From Actinoplanes regularis (GTDB lineage Bacteria; Actinomycetota; Actinomycetes; Mycobacteriales; Micromonosporaceae), in the NCBI RefSeq assembly GCF_900188005.1, contig NZ_FZNR01000003.1:434001-498000 (forward strand): a stretch of DNA of 64,000 nucleotides. Direction: 5' to 3'. The translations under genes and the position numbers were made by a program. The notes under the pieces were generated by a model. It ran no database searches. It worked only from the letters and a program-made list of their open reading frames with translations, and was not told the origin of the DNA. Numbering within the stretch: the stretch's first letter is position 1; each line of letters starts with the position of its first letter. Below, piece by piece: positions 44,397 through 52,859 of the stretch.

Positions 44397-45913
44397 TGAA
44401 AATGAGTCTGTTCACCCGGCGTCCCGCCGGCACCCAGCTGCCTGCCACGGACTTCGCCGACCTGCTCGGCCTGCCCACCGCAGCACCCACCACGCCGACC
44501 ACATCCCGCAAACCCGAGAGCGTTCGGCCGGTGCGGGAGCCGGTGCCGCCGCAGCGCGGCTGGGCCCGCCCGTTCGCCGGCCGGGCCCCGCGGATGCCCG
44601 CCCTACCGACCTTCCGTGGCTCGACCGGCCAGATCCAGGGCCTCTACCCGTGGCTGTACGGGGCGGCCATGCCACCGGTCGGCGCGTACCTCGGCGTCGA
44701 CTGCCTCACCGGCGGAACCTTCTCGGTGCACCCGATCGAATGGCTGCACCGCGGGCTGATCACCAACCCCAACATGCTGATCACAGGGGTCCCCGGCGCG
44801 GGTAAGTCGGCGACGATCAAGGCCCTGGTGCTGCGTTTGATGCGCTACGGCGTCAAGACGTTCATCCTGGGCGACGTCAAGAACGAGTACGCGGCGCTCG
44901 CCCGCGCGCTCGGTGTCGAACCGGTCGAGATCGGACCCGGCCTACCTGCGCGCCTGAACCCTCTCGACGCCGGGCCGCTCGGCGACAACCTGCCTTCTGA
45001 CCCGCACCAGCTGCGCGAGCGCCTCGACGAGATCCATCGCCGCCGGATTACCCTGCTCAGCTCCCTGCTGGTCGTCCGGCTCGGCCGTGACCTGACCCCG
45101 ACCGAGGAAGCCGCTCTGTCGCTGGCCATCCAACACGCGGCCGGACAGAGCGACGGCGGCACCCGGCTGACCGACCCCACCATCCCGCAGGTCTGGGCAC
45201 TGCTGCGTGATCCGCTCCCGGAGATGGCCGCGGCGCTGCGCGTACGTGGCGCCGATGTCACCGAGCTGCGGGAGATGATCCGCCCGGCCACCGACGCGCT
45301 CGGCATCATGGTCCAAGGTTCACTCTCCGGGCTGTTCGACGGGCCGACCACGGTGCGCCCGGACTTCGACGCCTGGATCCAGACCGTCGACCTGTCTCGC
45401 CTCGACGGACGCGGCGACGAAACCGTGGCCATGACCCTCGCGTGCGTCGCCAGCTGGGGACAAGCCGCGATCGACACCCCTGGCGGCCCCGTCCGGGCGA
45501 TCGTCCGCGACGAACTCTGGCGGCAGATGCGCATCCCCGCCATGGTCCGCAAAGTCGACGCGGACCTGCGGCTGTCGCGCTCCGACGGCACCATCCAGAT
45601 CCTCGCCTCGCACCGGCTGGCGGACTTCGAAGCCGTCGGCCCGGCCGGCTCCGCCGAAGTCGCCATCGCCCGCAACCTCGTCTCGTCCTGCGACATCCGG
45701 GTCTGCCTGCGCCAGGACACCGCACCCCTGGCGATGACCCGCGACGCGATCGGGCTCACCGACACCGAATGCGCCCACATCGCCTCCTGGTCCGGGGAAC
45801 AGATCGGCCGCGCTATCTGGAAGATCGGCCGCACCGAATCACGGGTCGTGCAGGTCGTCCTGCACCCCGACGAGAAGCGGCTGTACTACACCAACGAGAA
45901 GATGGCCGTCTGA
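44396..45913 (+). CDS. VirB4-like conjugation ATPase
   Basis: This protein of 505 residues has Walker A GVPGAGKSATIK at about 131-142 and a Walker B region VRAIVRDELWRQMRI (about 388), with the later HRLADFEAVG and LRQDTAPLAMTRDAIGLTD segments of the VirB4/TraC family. It would power assembly of the channel and substrate movement. It is shorter than full VirB4 proteins because the N-terminal domain is probably the preceding SCO6880 protein. ATG 44396 overlaps that gene's stop by one base. Confidence 0.85.
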   Translation: MKMSLFTRRPAGTQLPATDFADLLGLPTAAPTTPTTSRKPESVRPVREPVPPQRGWARPFAGRAPRMPALPTFRGSTGQIQGLYPWLYGAAMPPVGAYLGVDCLTGGTFSVHPIEWLHRGLITNPNMLITGVPGAGKSATIKALVLRLMRYGVKTFILGDVKNEYAALARALGVEPVEIGPGLPARLNPLDAGPLGDNLPSDPHQLRERLDEIHRRRITLLSSLLVVRLGRDLTPTEEAALSLAIQHAAGQSDGGTRLTDPTIPQVWALLRDPLPEMAAALRVRGADVTELREMIRPATDALGIMVQGSLSGLFDGPTTVRPDFDAWIQTVDLSRLDGRGDETVAMTLACVASWGQAAIDTPGGPVRAIVRDELWRQMRIPAMVRKVDADLRLSRSDGTIQILASHRLADFEAVGPAGSAEVAIARNLVSSCDIRVCLRQDTAPLAMTRDAIGLTDTECAHIASWSGEQIGRAIWKIGRTESRVVQVVLHPDEKRLYYTNEKMAV

Positions 45914-45914
45914 G

Positions 45915-47729
45915 ATGGCCGCGTCTGCCTCGACGGCCACCACCCGGGTCCGCGGCGCCGCCGGTGTCACCGGCTCCGACTACGCCATGCTGCTGGGCAT
46001 CGCCGTCGCCTGGTCCGCCGCGGCCGGGGTGTGGCTATCTGGGCAACTCGCCGGACTCGTCTTCCGCCAGACCTGGCCGGACGCCTCGTATGGCCAGGCG
46101 TTCACGATCGCCTTCGCTCTGCCACACCATTGGGCCGACCCCCGCCAGGCGTGGCCGGCCCCAGCCCAGCAGCAACTGCCCGGCCCGGCCGCCTTCTACA
46201 CGGCGACCGTCCTGATTTTCACGATCGGCCTGATCGCGCTGGTGATCGGGTTCCAGCGGTGGCGCGGCGGCAGAGCAGGGCGGGGTATGGCGACCCGCCG
46301 TGAACTCGAGCAGCGCTTCTCACAACGCGCCGTTCTCGCCACCGCCAGACGCATCCGCCCGCACCTGGCCACACCACCGAAAGCCCACGACGTCGCCGTG
46401 GACCTCGGCACCGCCATGCGGACGCGCCTGTACGCCGGCCTCGAAACATCGGTCCTGCTGCTCGCCGCACCCCGAACCGGCAAAACGTCACAGGTGATCA
46501 TCCCGTGGCTGCGGACCTTCCCCGGCGCGGCCGTGGTCACCTCCGTACGCCCCGACGTGCTGCAAGCCACCGCGACCCTGCGCGGGGGTGCCGGCGGCGG
46601 CACCTCTTGGCTGATGGAACTCACCGGGACCGTCACGTGGCCGCACCGGCTGCGATGGACCCCGATCGCCGGCGCACAGGACTACGACATCGCGATCCAA
46701 CGCGCCGATGTCATGGTCCAGGTCGGCAAGGGCGAGAAGTCGGACACCTCCAACGCCGGGTTCTTCGGGCTGACCGCCACGAACCTGCTCGCCGCCTGGC
46801 TACACACTGCCGCGGTCACCGGCCGCACCATGCTCGATGTCCTGGACTGGTCGGTCGACCCGACCGACGACACCCCGGTCAAACTCCTGCGCGACGCCGA
46901 CGACGCCCGCCCCGGCGTCGTCAAACTCCTCGACAGCTTCTACCGGCAGCCCGACACCACCCGCGCCAACCTATGGACCACCGTCCAAACCGGCACCGCC
47001 TGCCTGTTCGGCAGCGCCGCCGCCGACGTCTTCGGCGGCCCAGCCAGCGACTCCTTCGACATCGAAGCGTTCCTGCGCTCCGGCACCGACACCCTCTACC
47101 TGCTCGTCGACGAGAAGAAATCCACCAAACTCGCGCCCCTGGTCACCACGTTCGTCGGGGAGATCATCACCGTAGCCAAAGCGATGGCCGAACGCTCCGA
47201 AGCCGGGCGTCTCGATCCGCCGCTCGGCCTGATCTTGGACGAACTCGCGAACGTCGTGCCGCTGCCCGACCTTCCCGAGGTCATGTCATATGCCGCCGGA
47301 TCCGGGATCTTCGCCGTCGGCGTACTGCAGAGCATGGCCGCCGCCGAACACCGCTGGGGACCAGCCGGCCGACGCATGCTCTGGGCCCACTCCACCATCA
47401 AGATCGCCCTTGGCGGACTTGCCGGCACCGACCTCGACGACATCTCCCAGCTCGCCGGCAGCTACCGCGAAACCCTGCTCATCCCACAACGCTCCGGCGA
47501 ACGCCACAGCGTGCAAGCCAGCGTCGTCGACCGCAAAACCCTGCCACCCGAAGCGATCCGCACCCTCGACCCGGACAAACGCGAAGCATTGATCATCCAC
47601 GCCACCACCCCAGCGTTCATCACCCGCATGAAACGCCACTACGAAAGCGACCACGCCGCCGACTACACCCGCGCTGTCCACGCCGCCCGCGCCCTGATGG
47701 GCCTGCCCACGAAAGACGACACCCCATGA
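45915..47729 (+). CDS. Type IV coupling protein (VirD4/TraG)
   Basis: This protein of 604 residues has two N-terminal transmembrane helices (about 23-50, 95-115), Walker A LAAPRTGKTSQ at about 183-193 and Walker B GLILDELANVVPLPDLP, followed by GVLQSMAAAEHRWG and the LAGSYRETLL region, all typical of TraG/VirD4. It links the relaxase-DNA complex to the channel. Start ATG 45915 lies one base after the VirB4-like stop. Confidence 0.9.
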   Translation: MAASASTATTRVRGAAGVTGSDYAMLLGIAVAWSAAAGVWLSGQLAGLVFRQTWPDASYGQAFTIAFALPHHWADPRQAWPAPAQQQLPGPAAFYTATVLIFTIGLIALVIGFQRWRGGRAGRGMATRRELEQRFSQRAVLATARRIRPHLATPPKAHDVAVDLGTAMRTRLYAGLETSVLLLAAPRTGKTSQVIIPWLRTFPGAAVVTSVRPDVLQATATLRGGAGGGTSWLMELTGTVTWPHRLRWTPIAGAQDYDIAIQRADVMVQVGKGEKSDTSNAGFFGLTATNLLAAWLHTAAVTGRTMLDVLDWSVDPTDDTPVKLLRDADDARPGVVKLLDSFYRQPDTTRANLWTTVQTGTACLFGSAAADVFGGPASDSFDIEAFLRSGTDTLYLLVDEKKSTKLAPLVTTFVGEIITVAKAMAERSEAGRLDPPLGLILDELANVVPLPDLPEVMSYAAGSGIFAVGVLQSMAAAEHRWGPAGRRMLWAHSTIKIALGGLAGTDLDDISQLAGSYRETLLIPQRSGERHSVQASVVDRKTLPPEAIRTLDPDKREALIIHATTPAFITRMKRHYESDHAADYTRAVHAARALMGLPTKDDTP

Positions 47730-48463
47730 CCACCCCGCAGACCGGCCCCGCCGGCCCCGCCGGCGCCGACAGCGCGAACCCCGAAGCGGGGATACCGCTG
47801 ATCCGCGAATGGCACACCATGACCGCCGATGAACAGGCCGCCGCCTGGACGGACCTGATCGCCTGGGTCGCCTGGATCCACGACCTGTACGAGTTGTCCC
47901 GGGAGGAACGGCTGCCGCTGTGCTGGCCGCAGCATCCCGGCCTGGTCGAGGAACTACGCGGCCTCAAAGCCTGGCGGGATCTGATCTACGACAACCCGGA
48001 GGCCGCGTCCGCGCCGCACACCGCCCGATCCTGGCACGGCGAACTACGCCAGACGGTTGCCGCCGCGATCGGCTTCTGGGCGCCCGGCTGCCGCACCGGA
48101 CATCGCGACGCGGTGCTGCTCGCCGACGCTCAGCCCGATCGCCGGGAGAAGTGGCTGGCTGCAGGGCCGCCGATGATGGCCAGCGCTCCCAAGGCTGCCG
48201 CCGTAGCGGTACCAGCGGTTCGGCCCGAGGTGATCAGCACCGAGGACATGTTCGCCGCGCTCAAAGCCGGTACCGCGGTGCGGCACAGCCGCTCCGTGCC
48301 GCACTACATCCGGTATGAGAACGCGTGGTGGACCCGCGGCAAGGGCGGCACCGACTGGCTGCGCTGCCACGACGAGCAAGGCGCCTTCCTGGATCGCACC
48401 AGCCAGCGGCTGTCCGGCGCCGACGCCGCCCACGACCGGATCACCAACGGTAAGGACCAGTAA
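47726..48463 (+). CDS. DUF4913-family protein
   Basis: This protein of 245 residues has a Trp-rich N-terminal domain (about 35-115: AWTDLIAWVAWIHDLYELSREERLPLCWPQHPGLVEELRGLKAW) matching DUF4913, which is tied to conjugative elements and prophages of actinobacteria, and a C-terminal domain ending in charged residues. The role is unknown. ATG 47726 overlaps the coupling-protein stop (ATGA); the stop overlaps the next ATG. Confidence 0.75.
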   Translation: MTTPQTGPAGPAGADSANPEAGIPLIREWHTMTADEQAAAWTDLIAWVAWIHDLYELSREERLPLCWPQHPGLVEELRGLKAWRDLIYDNPEAASAPHTARSWHGELRQTVAAAIGFWAPGCRTGHRDAVLLADAQPDRREKWLAAGPPMMASAPKAAAVAVPAVRPEVISTEDMFAALKAGTAVRHSRSVPHYIRYENAWWTRGKGGTDWLRCHDEQGAFLDRTSQRLSGADAAHDRITNGKDQ

Positions 48464-49473
48464 TGTCAGAGCTGATCATTCGTGCGGAGCAGGGCGTCCT
48501 GGCCGCGATGCTGACCCGCACCCGCGCCGACCTGATCACCAACAACCTCAGCACCGACGACTTCGCTCACCCGGCACACCAGGCGATCTACGGCGCGCTG
48601 CGGGATCTGGAATTCGTCGAGCACGACAGTGTGAGCGAGCGGGCCGAGACTGTCGCGGCGATCGTGGAGCGTCCCGACGTGGACGCCGCGTGGCTGGCGC
48701 AGTTGGCCGAGCAGACCCCTCATGAGGATCTCGTGGTGCAGTACGCGCGCATCGTCGTGCAGGCCTCCTTCGACCGGGAAGTCGCCGAGTTCGCCGACCC
48801 GTACCGCGAGGCCGCCGCTGCCGCCACGGACGACGCCAGCCGGGAGCCGTTCCTGCGGCTGGCCGCCGCCCTCGACGCGCAGGCCGAGGTATTCACCCCG
48901 GCCAGCACCATCGCCACCGATGCCGATATCCGGCTGACCGCGGATTTGAGCGTGCAGGTCGGCGAGCAGATCCGCGTGCAGCTGCCGGCCGAGGACCAGG
49001 TGATCGCCGACATCGTGCAGCACCCCGAACAGGGCGCGATCGTCGCGCCGTGGCTCGACTCGGACGTCTTCACCAGCGACCAGCGGCGGATGACCTTCGA
49101 GATCGCCGTTTCGCTGTCCTACGACGGCGACGCGTACGACACCGTCACCCTCGCCTGGCAGGTGCAGCGGCTCCGCGACATCCGGGTCTATGACGAACCG
49201 CAGCAGGAGGTCGAAGCGCCCGGCGAAAGTGACTACGCCTACCTGCGACGGCTGAACGCCGTCGCGGTCACCGCCGGGACCGCGGTCGTTGTCGGCCGCC
49301 AGCTGCTCACCGACCATGTGCAGGCGCACCTGGCGGTGACAGTTTCGGCCACGACTGCCGAACACACAACGCAGGTGACGCTGGCTGCGCAGACTCACCA
49401 GCAGGTCAGCCCGATGCAGCCGCCGATCACGCAGGCGCCTGCGGCCGACACCATCCGCCCCATCGAGCTGTGA
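48463..49473 (+). CDS. DnaB-helicase N-terminal-domain-like protein
   Basis: This protein of 336 residues has a first part (about 5-100: EQGVLAAMLTRTRADLITNNLSTDDFAHPAHQAIYGALRDL) that closely follows the N-terminal domain of DnaB replicative helicases. A second similar part (about 165-290: EDQVIADIVQHPEQGAIVAPWLDSDVFTSDQRRMTFEIAVSL) follows. The helicase domain is absent, so it may bind host DnaB/primase or act as an adaptor at transfer replication (inference). It is coupled to the DUF4913 gene. Confidence 0.75.
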   Translation: MSELIIRAEQGVLAAMLTRTRADLITNNLSTDDFAHPAHQAIYGALRDLEFVEHDSVSERAETVAAIVERPDVDAAWLAQLAEQTPHEDLVVQYARIVVQASFDREVAEFADPYREAAAAATDDASREPFLRLAAALDAQAEVFTPASTIATDADIRLTADLSVQVGEQIRVQLPAEDQVIADIVQHPEQGAIVAPWLDSDVFTSDQRRMTFEIAVSLSYDGDAYDTVTLAWQVQRLRDIRVYDEPQQEVEAPGESDYAYLRRLNAVAVTAGTAVVVGRQLLTDHVQAHLAVTVSATTAEHTTQVTLAAQTHQQVSPMQPPITQAPAADTIRPIEL

Positions 49474-49487
49474 CCGGGGGATCCGCC

Positions 49488-49754
49488 ATGACCGAGAACT
49501 TTCACCCGGCCACCGGCGACGCCGCCGAACCGGTGCGGACCCCGCGCACGCTCACTCCCGAGGAAATGCTTGAGTACATCGACAACGGCGGCGCTGTGCC
49601 GCTGAATTCCGGGCGGCATGACATGTTTCTGCGCTACGACGGCAGCTGGTGGATCGGCGACGCGATCGGCTTCACCGAGATCACCGACATCGAGCAGAAC
49701 GCCCGCCTCGACCGCTGGCGCCAGCGCCTGAGCGACGGCGCGCTCTGGAGCTGA
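49488..49754 (+). CDS. Small hypothetical protein of the transfer operon
   Basis: This protein of 88 residues starts at ATG 49488 with GGGGGA upstream; an earlier GTG at 49470 is possible. It contains LTPEEMLEYIDNGGAVPLNSGRHDMFLRYDGSWWIGDAIGFTEI, a compact acidic domain with no recognised family. It is the last gene of the transfer operon. Confidence 0.6.
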   Translation: MTENFHPATGDAAEPVRTPRTLTPEEMLEYIDNGGAVPLNSGRHDMFLRYDGSWWIGDAIGFTEITDIEQNARLDRWRQRLSDGALWS

Positions 49755-50030
49755 CCGTTCCTCGAAGTGCCCAGTCGCTGGTCCATGTCACACTTAGCGT
49801 TGTCCAGCGACAGGCACTGGGCGCACCACGTTCGCCGGGAACGTCGGCAACGCCGCCAGGTACATGACCGACATGGGTTGCGTCCTCTATCGGGCGAAGA
49901 GGCTCGTGCTCAGCGCGAGGCCGGATCTGGCTCGATGCCCACCACCGGGTGTCTCGCGTTGGAAGCGGTAAGCATCGATTGGCGAGGCGCTACAGCGGCC
50001 GGGTGTCGGGATCGGGTGCGTGGCCGCGTG
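49755..50030. other. Intergenic region
   Basis: About 275 bases lie between the end of the transfer operon and a convergent pair of small genes. I see no gene and no clear hairpin. Confidence 0.5.
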
Positions 50031-50267
50031 TTATCGAGCCGCATCGGGATCCAGGTCCTTCCCGACCCGAGTCTCTGGGTGGATTTCACGGACGTGGAAG
50101 CGGCCCGTGTCAGCGTCGCTGATGTGGTACGCGTAGCCGTCGAGCAGCAGCCAGCGGGCAGGTCCGTCCTCGCCGTCCAGTTCCGGGCCGATGCCGTCGG
50201 TGCCCGGCCTCTCGACGCGGCCGGGCGGCGCGGGAACGTCGGTGCCGAAGACAGCCGGGCTGGTCAC
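50031..50267 (-). CDS. Small hypothetical protein
   Basis: This protein of 78 residues starts at GTG 50267, three bases after the stop of the upstream small gene, so the two form an operon. The segment ARWLLLDGYAYHISDADTGRFHVREIHPETRV looks like a small beta-rich domain. No family is recognised. Confidence 0.5.
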   Translation of the reverse strand: MTSPAVFGTDVPAPPGRVERPGTDGIGPELDGEDGPARWLLLDGYAYHISDADTGRFHVREIHPETRVGKDLDPDAAR

Positions 50268-50270
50268 GAG

Positions 50271-50591
50271 TTATCCGTCGACGATCGGCGGACCGATGTA
50301 GTGTCCGGGCCGGATGATCGCCCACTCGGCTGGGTCGAATTTGATGTCCCAGGTATAGCCGGGGCCGTCGAAGCGAGCCACGATGTAGCGCCACTTGGGC
50401 AGCCACACCATCGGGCGAACGCCATCAGAGGTGACCAGGTCGATGCCCGGCGCGATGCCGGTGGCAGGGTCCACTCGGAGGTAGCCGACCAGCCAGCTCA
50501 TGTCGACCGGTTTCATCGCCCGGTAGCTCGGGTTCTCATTCAGGACGGCCTCGAACTGCTCCCGAAAGCGGTCGAACTCGGCGTTACCCAT
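50271..50591 (-). CDS. Small hypothetical protein
   Basis: This protein of 106 residues starts at ATG 50591, supported by GAGGGG at seven bases. It includes FDRFREQFEAVLNENPSYRAMKP and a Trp-rich beta segment (VWLPKWRYIVARFDGPGYTWDIKFDPAEW). No family is recognised; it is cotranscribed with the next small gene. Confidence 0.6.
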   Translation of the reverse strand: MGNAEFDRFREQFEAVLNENPSYRAMKPVDMSWLVGYLRVDPATGIAPGIDLVTSDGVRPMVWLPKWRYIVARFDGPGYTWDIKFDPAEWAIIRPGHYIGPPIVDG

Positions 50592-50776
50592 CGGTTTGCC
50601 CCTCTGGTGGCTGGCGCGAGATGCGTGTGACTTCTCCAAACTTCCCGTCCGGCCCGCAGACGGGTCAAGGTGTGGTTGGGTCGGTGCCGACGCTCCGCCA
50701 CACCCCGCAGCGTTTGGCGGTCTATCCATTCCGTCGCCGGATAGCGGCGGTGTCGGCACGGCCGGATCGCCGGGAC

Positions 50777-51499
50777 TTACACGGTTGCGAGTTGGTCGTA
50801 GCCGAGCAGTTGCATCGCGGCGCGGTTGTCGGGTCGTGACCAGAACAGCTGGTGCAACTCGGTGGGAAGCTCATCGTGGTGACTGCCGGTCCGGCCGCGA
50901 CGAAAGAACCGGTTGTCGTGGTGCCGCAGCTCCTCCAGCGACGGAATGCCCGCATCGGGTCGCAGCATGAGCGTCGGGGTCACGTCCGTGATGATCGCGG
51001 TGACGGCGGTCCACGGATCACGGATCAGGTCGTCGTAGCGCAGCACCCTGCGATGCCCGGCCGCTGGTTGCAGCCAGCTCAGGATGTTGTTTCCCCAGCT
51101 GCCAGTACCGACCGCAGTGTCCCGCAAAATCCTCGCGCGTAGTTCGGTCTCGTATCGTCCGGGATCATCCTCGCTGGCTTGCCGCGCCCAGGAGACCAGC
51201 GCGTCACGGCCGTCACGCACCAGGCAGATAGCGCGGTCGCTCTCGACGACGTCGGCATCACGCTGCCGGTGGGTTTTGACGAAATGCGGTGCCGGATCGG
51301 CCCGCAGCTCGGCGAGCGTTCCTGGCCGGTCGGTCGCGCCGATCAACTCCGGTCCGAGGCGTTCGGCGACACCATCGACGTCGTAGACGGTCGACGTCTG
51401 CACTCCGTACAGGCGGTGCAGGACAATCCGCAGAAAGGTGTTGCCGGAGCGGGGAAACGACGCAACCCACACGAGCATCTCTGCACTGTAGCCAGACAC
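50777..51499 (-). CDS. PAPS-dependent sulfotransferase
   Basis: This protein of 240 residues has the 5'-phosphosulfate-binding loop SFPRSGNTF (about 14-22) and the 3'-phosphate motif AICLVRDGRDALVSWA (about 90-105) of the sulfotransferase family. It should move a sulfo group from PAPS to a hydroxyl or amine. The acceptor is unknown. The gene is single, within the conjugative module as cargo. Confidence 0.85.
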   Translation of the reverse strand: MSGYSAEMLVWVASFPRSGNTFLRIVLHRLYGVQTSTVYDVDGVAERLGPELIGATDRPGTLAELRADPAPHFVKTHRQRDADVVESDRAICLVRDGRDALVSWARQASEDDPGRYETELRARILRDTAVGTGSWGNNILSWLQPAAGHRRVLRYDDLIRDPWTAVTAIITDVTPTLMLRPDAGIPSLEELRHHDNRFFRRGRTGSHHDELPTELHQLFWSRPDNRAAMQLLGYDQLATV

Positions 51500-51686
51500 G
51501 GAAGGACACGCCGCGTCTCAGGCGAGGGACGTGGTCTCGCCGCCGCACGTGTGGGTGACGTGAGAACGACGGGCAAGTAGTACTCGCCGCTCAGACCCTG
51601 ACCGCCGGAATCATCGGAACTCTGCGCGACCGCAATAGCAGAGGTCACCGCCGCGCGCGTGTCTCGCTGTTGCCGGTCAGCCCGTG

Positions 51687-52370
51687 TTACGGGGTGGGCC
51701 ACGTTTCCGGGCGCAGGCCGGCGAGGCGCCACAGGCACAAATGGCCGTAGCGGTGCAGCGCCTGCGCGAGATCGACGCCGCCCGTGCCCCACACGCTGCT
51801 CGTCTCATCGGCCTCTGCCCCGGCATCGAGCGCGTCAACGCGTTCGCTGGTGGCAGACACCAGCCGGACGGCGGCCATGATGTCGGTGTAGGTGAGCGCG
51901 AGCGACAACTCGTTGACGGCGGCGACGCCGTCTTCGTCCTCGATCGGTGGTGGCGGCAGCAGGCTCGGGTCGCGGTACAACTGCGACGGTTGCAGCCCGT
52001 CGGGGACCTCGGGCGCGAGCGCCGTCGGGTCCGCGCCGGCCTTCAGACGAGTGAGCAGACCGGCGGTCAGGAACGCGAACCGCAGCGCCTCCCTGGCGTA
52101 CAGCGCCGCGACCCGCTCGGCGAACTCACCGGCTTCGTCATACCATGCCTCGGCCGCGGCCCGCCGCCGCGGAGCAGCAGCCGTGTCGCCCTCACGCGAA
52201 AGCCGCTCGAGCCGGGTATTCGCCTGCTGCTCCTGCAACGATGCCTCGGCCAACGCCAACGCCAGATCGTTGGTGGCGTCAGCGGCATCGACGACCGCAC
52301 GGACCAGACGCGGATCGAAGCGTTCACCCCACCGCCAAGCCGGTATCTCGGTCACCTTCATGACGATCAT
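51687..52370 (-). CDS. Hypothetical helical protein
   Basis: This protein of 227 residues (ATG 52370; ATG 52361 equally possible) is largely alpha-helical, with Ala/Glu/Arg-rich segments (LALALAEASLQEQQANTRLERL, AGEFAERVAALYAREALRFAFLTAGLLTRL) and no transmembrane helix. No family is recognised. Confidence 0.6.
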   Translation of the reverse strand: MIVMKVTEIPAWRWGERFDPRLVRAVVDAADATNDLALALAEASLQEQQANTRLERLSREGDTAAAPRRRAAAEAWYDEAGEFAERVAALYAREALRFAFLTAGLLTRLKAGADPTALAPEVPDGLQPSQLYRDPSLLPPPPIEDEDGVAAVNELSLALTYTDIMAAVRLVSATSERVDALDAGAEADETSSVWGTGGVDLAQALHRYGHLCLWRLAGLRPETWPTP

Positions 52371-52859
52371 TGTCGTCTATCGCACTGCCGTCCGTGGTAC
52401 CGCGAAGGAAGGCGCACATCTACCCGTCCACCGGCCACCAGCACGTGGGGCGGCCCGGAGCCGGGACCGCAGCCCTGCTGCGCCGTTGCCGCAACGCACG
52501 AAGTGTGAGGCGACGATTGACCGACACGCGAAGCAGGAGAACCGCAGCGGCGAAGCCGGTGGCGACGATCACACGAACATGCGCGATTGATATACCGCCT
52601 GGCAGGACCGCGTGATAGCGCTTCGGGGCAGCCGAGACGAGACGCGGGGGGCAGCGCGTCGAATGTCTATTGAGTACGGTCGATTGCGGCGCTCAGGCGA
52701 AAAGGCGCGAAAGGCGATGTCGATTCAGCCGCCGGTCGACGACGAGTAGCCACTCCAGCGCGACCGGCACCCGGTCGGATCGCCGTCACGCTATCTCGGT
52801 AAGCCGAGTCCTTCGCCTGGAAGACGTCGCATATCGGCCTGGTCTTCGAGGGGGAAGTC
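52371..52859. other. Intergenic region
   Basis: About 490 bases separate the divergent hypothetical and repeat-protein genes. It must carry promoters for both but no gene is supported. Confidence 0.5.

Noticed and set aside
49767..50630. Long plus-strand frame of 287 codons
   Set aside because: It is antisense to two small genes with ribosome sites and has Arg/His/Asp-rich shadow composition.
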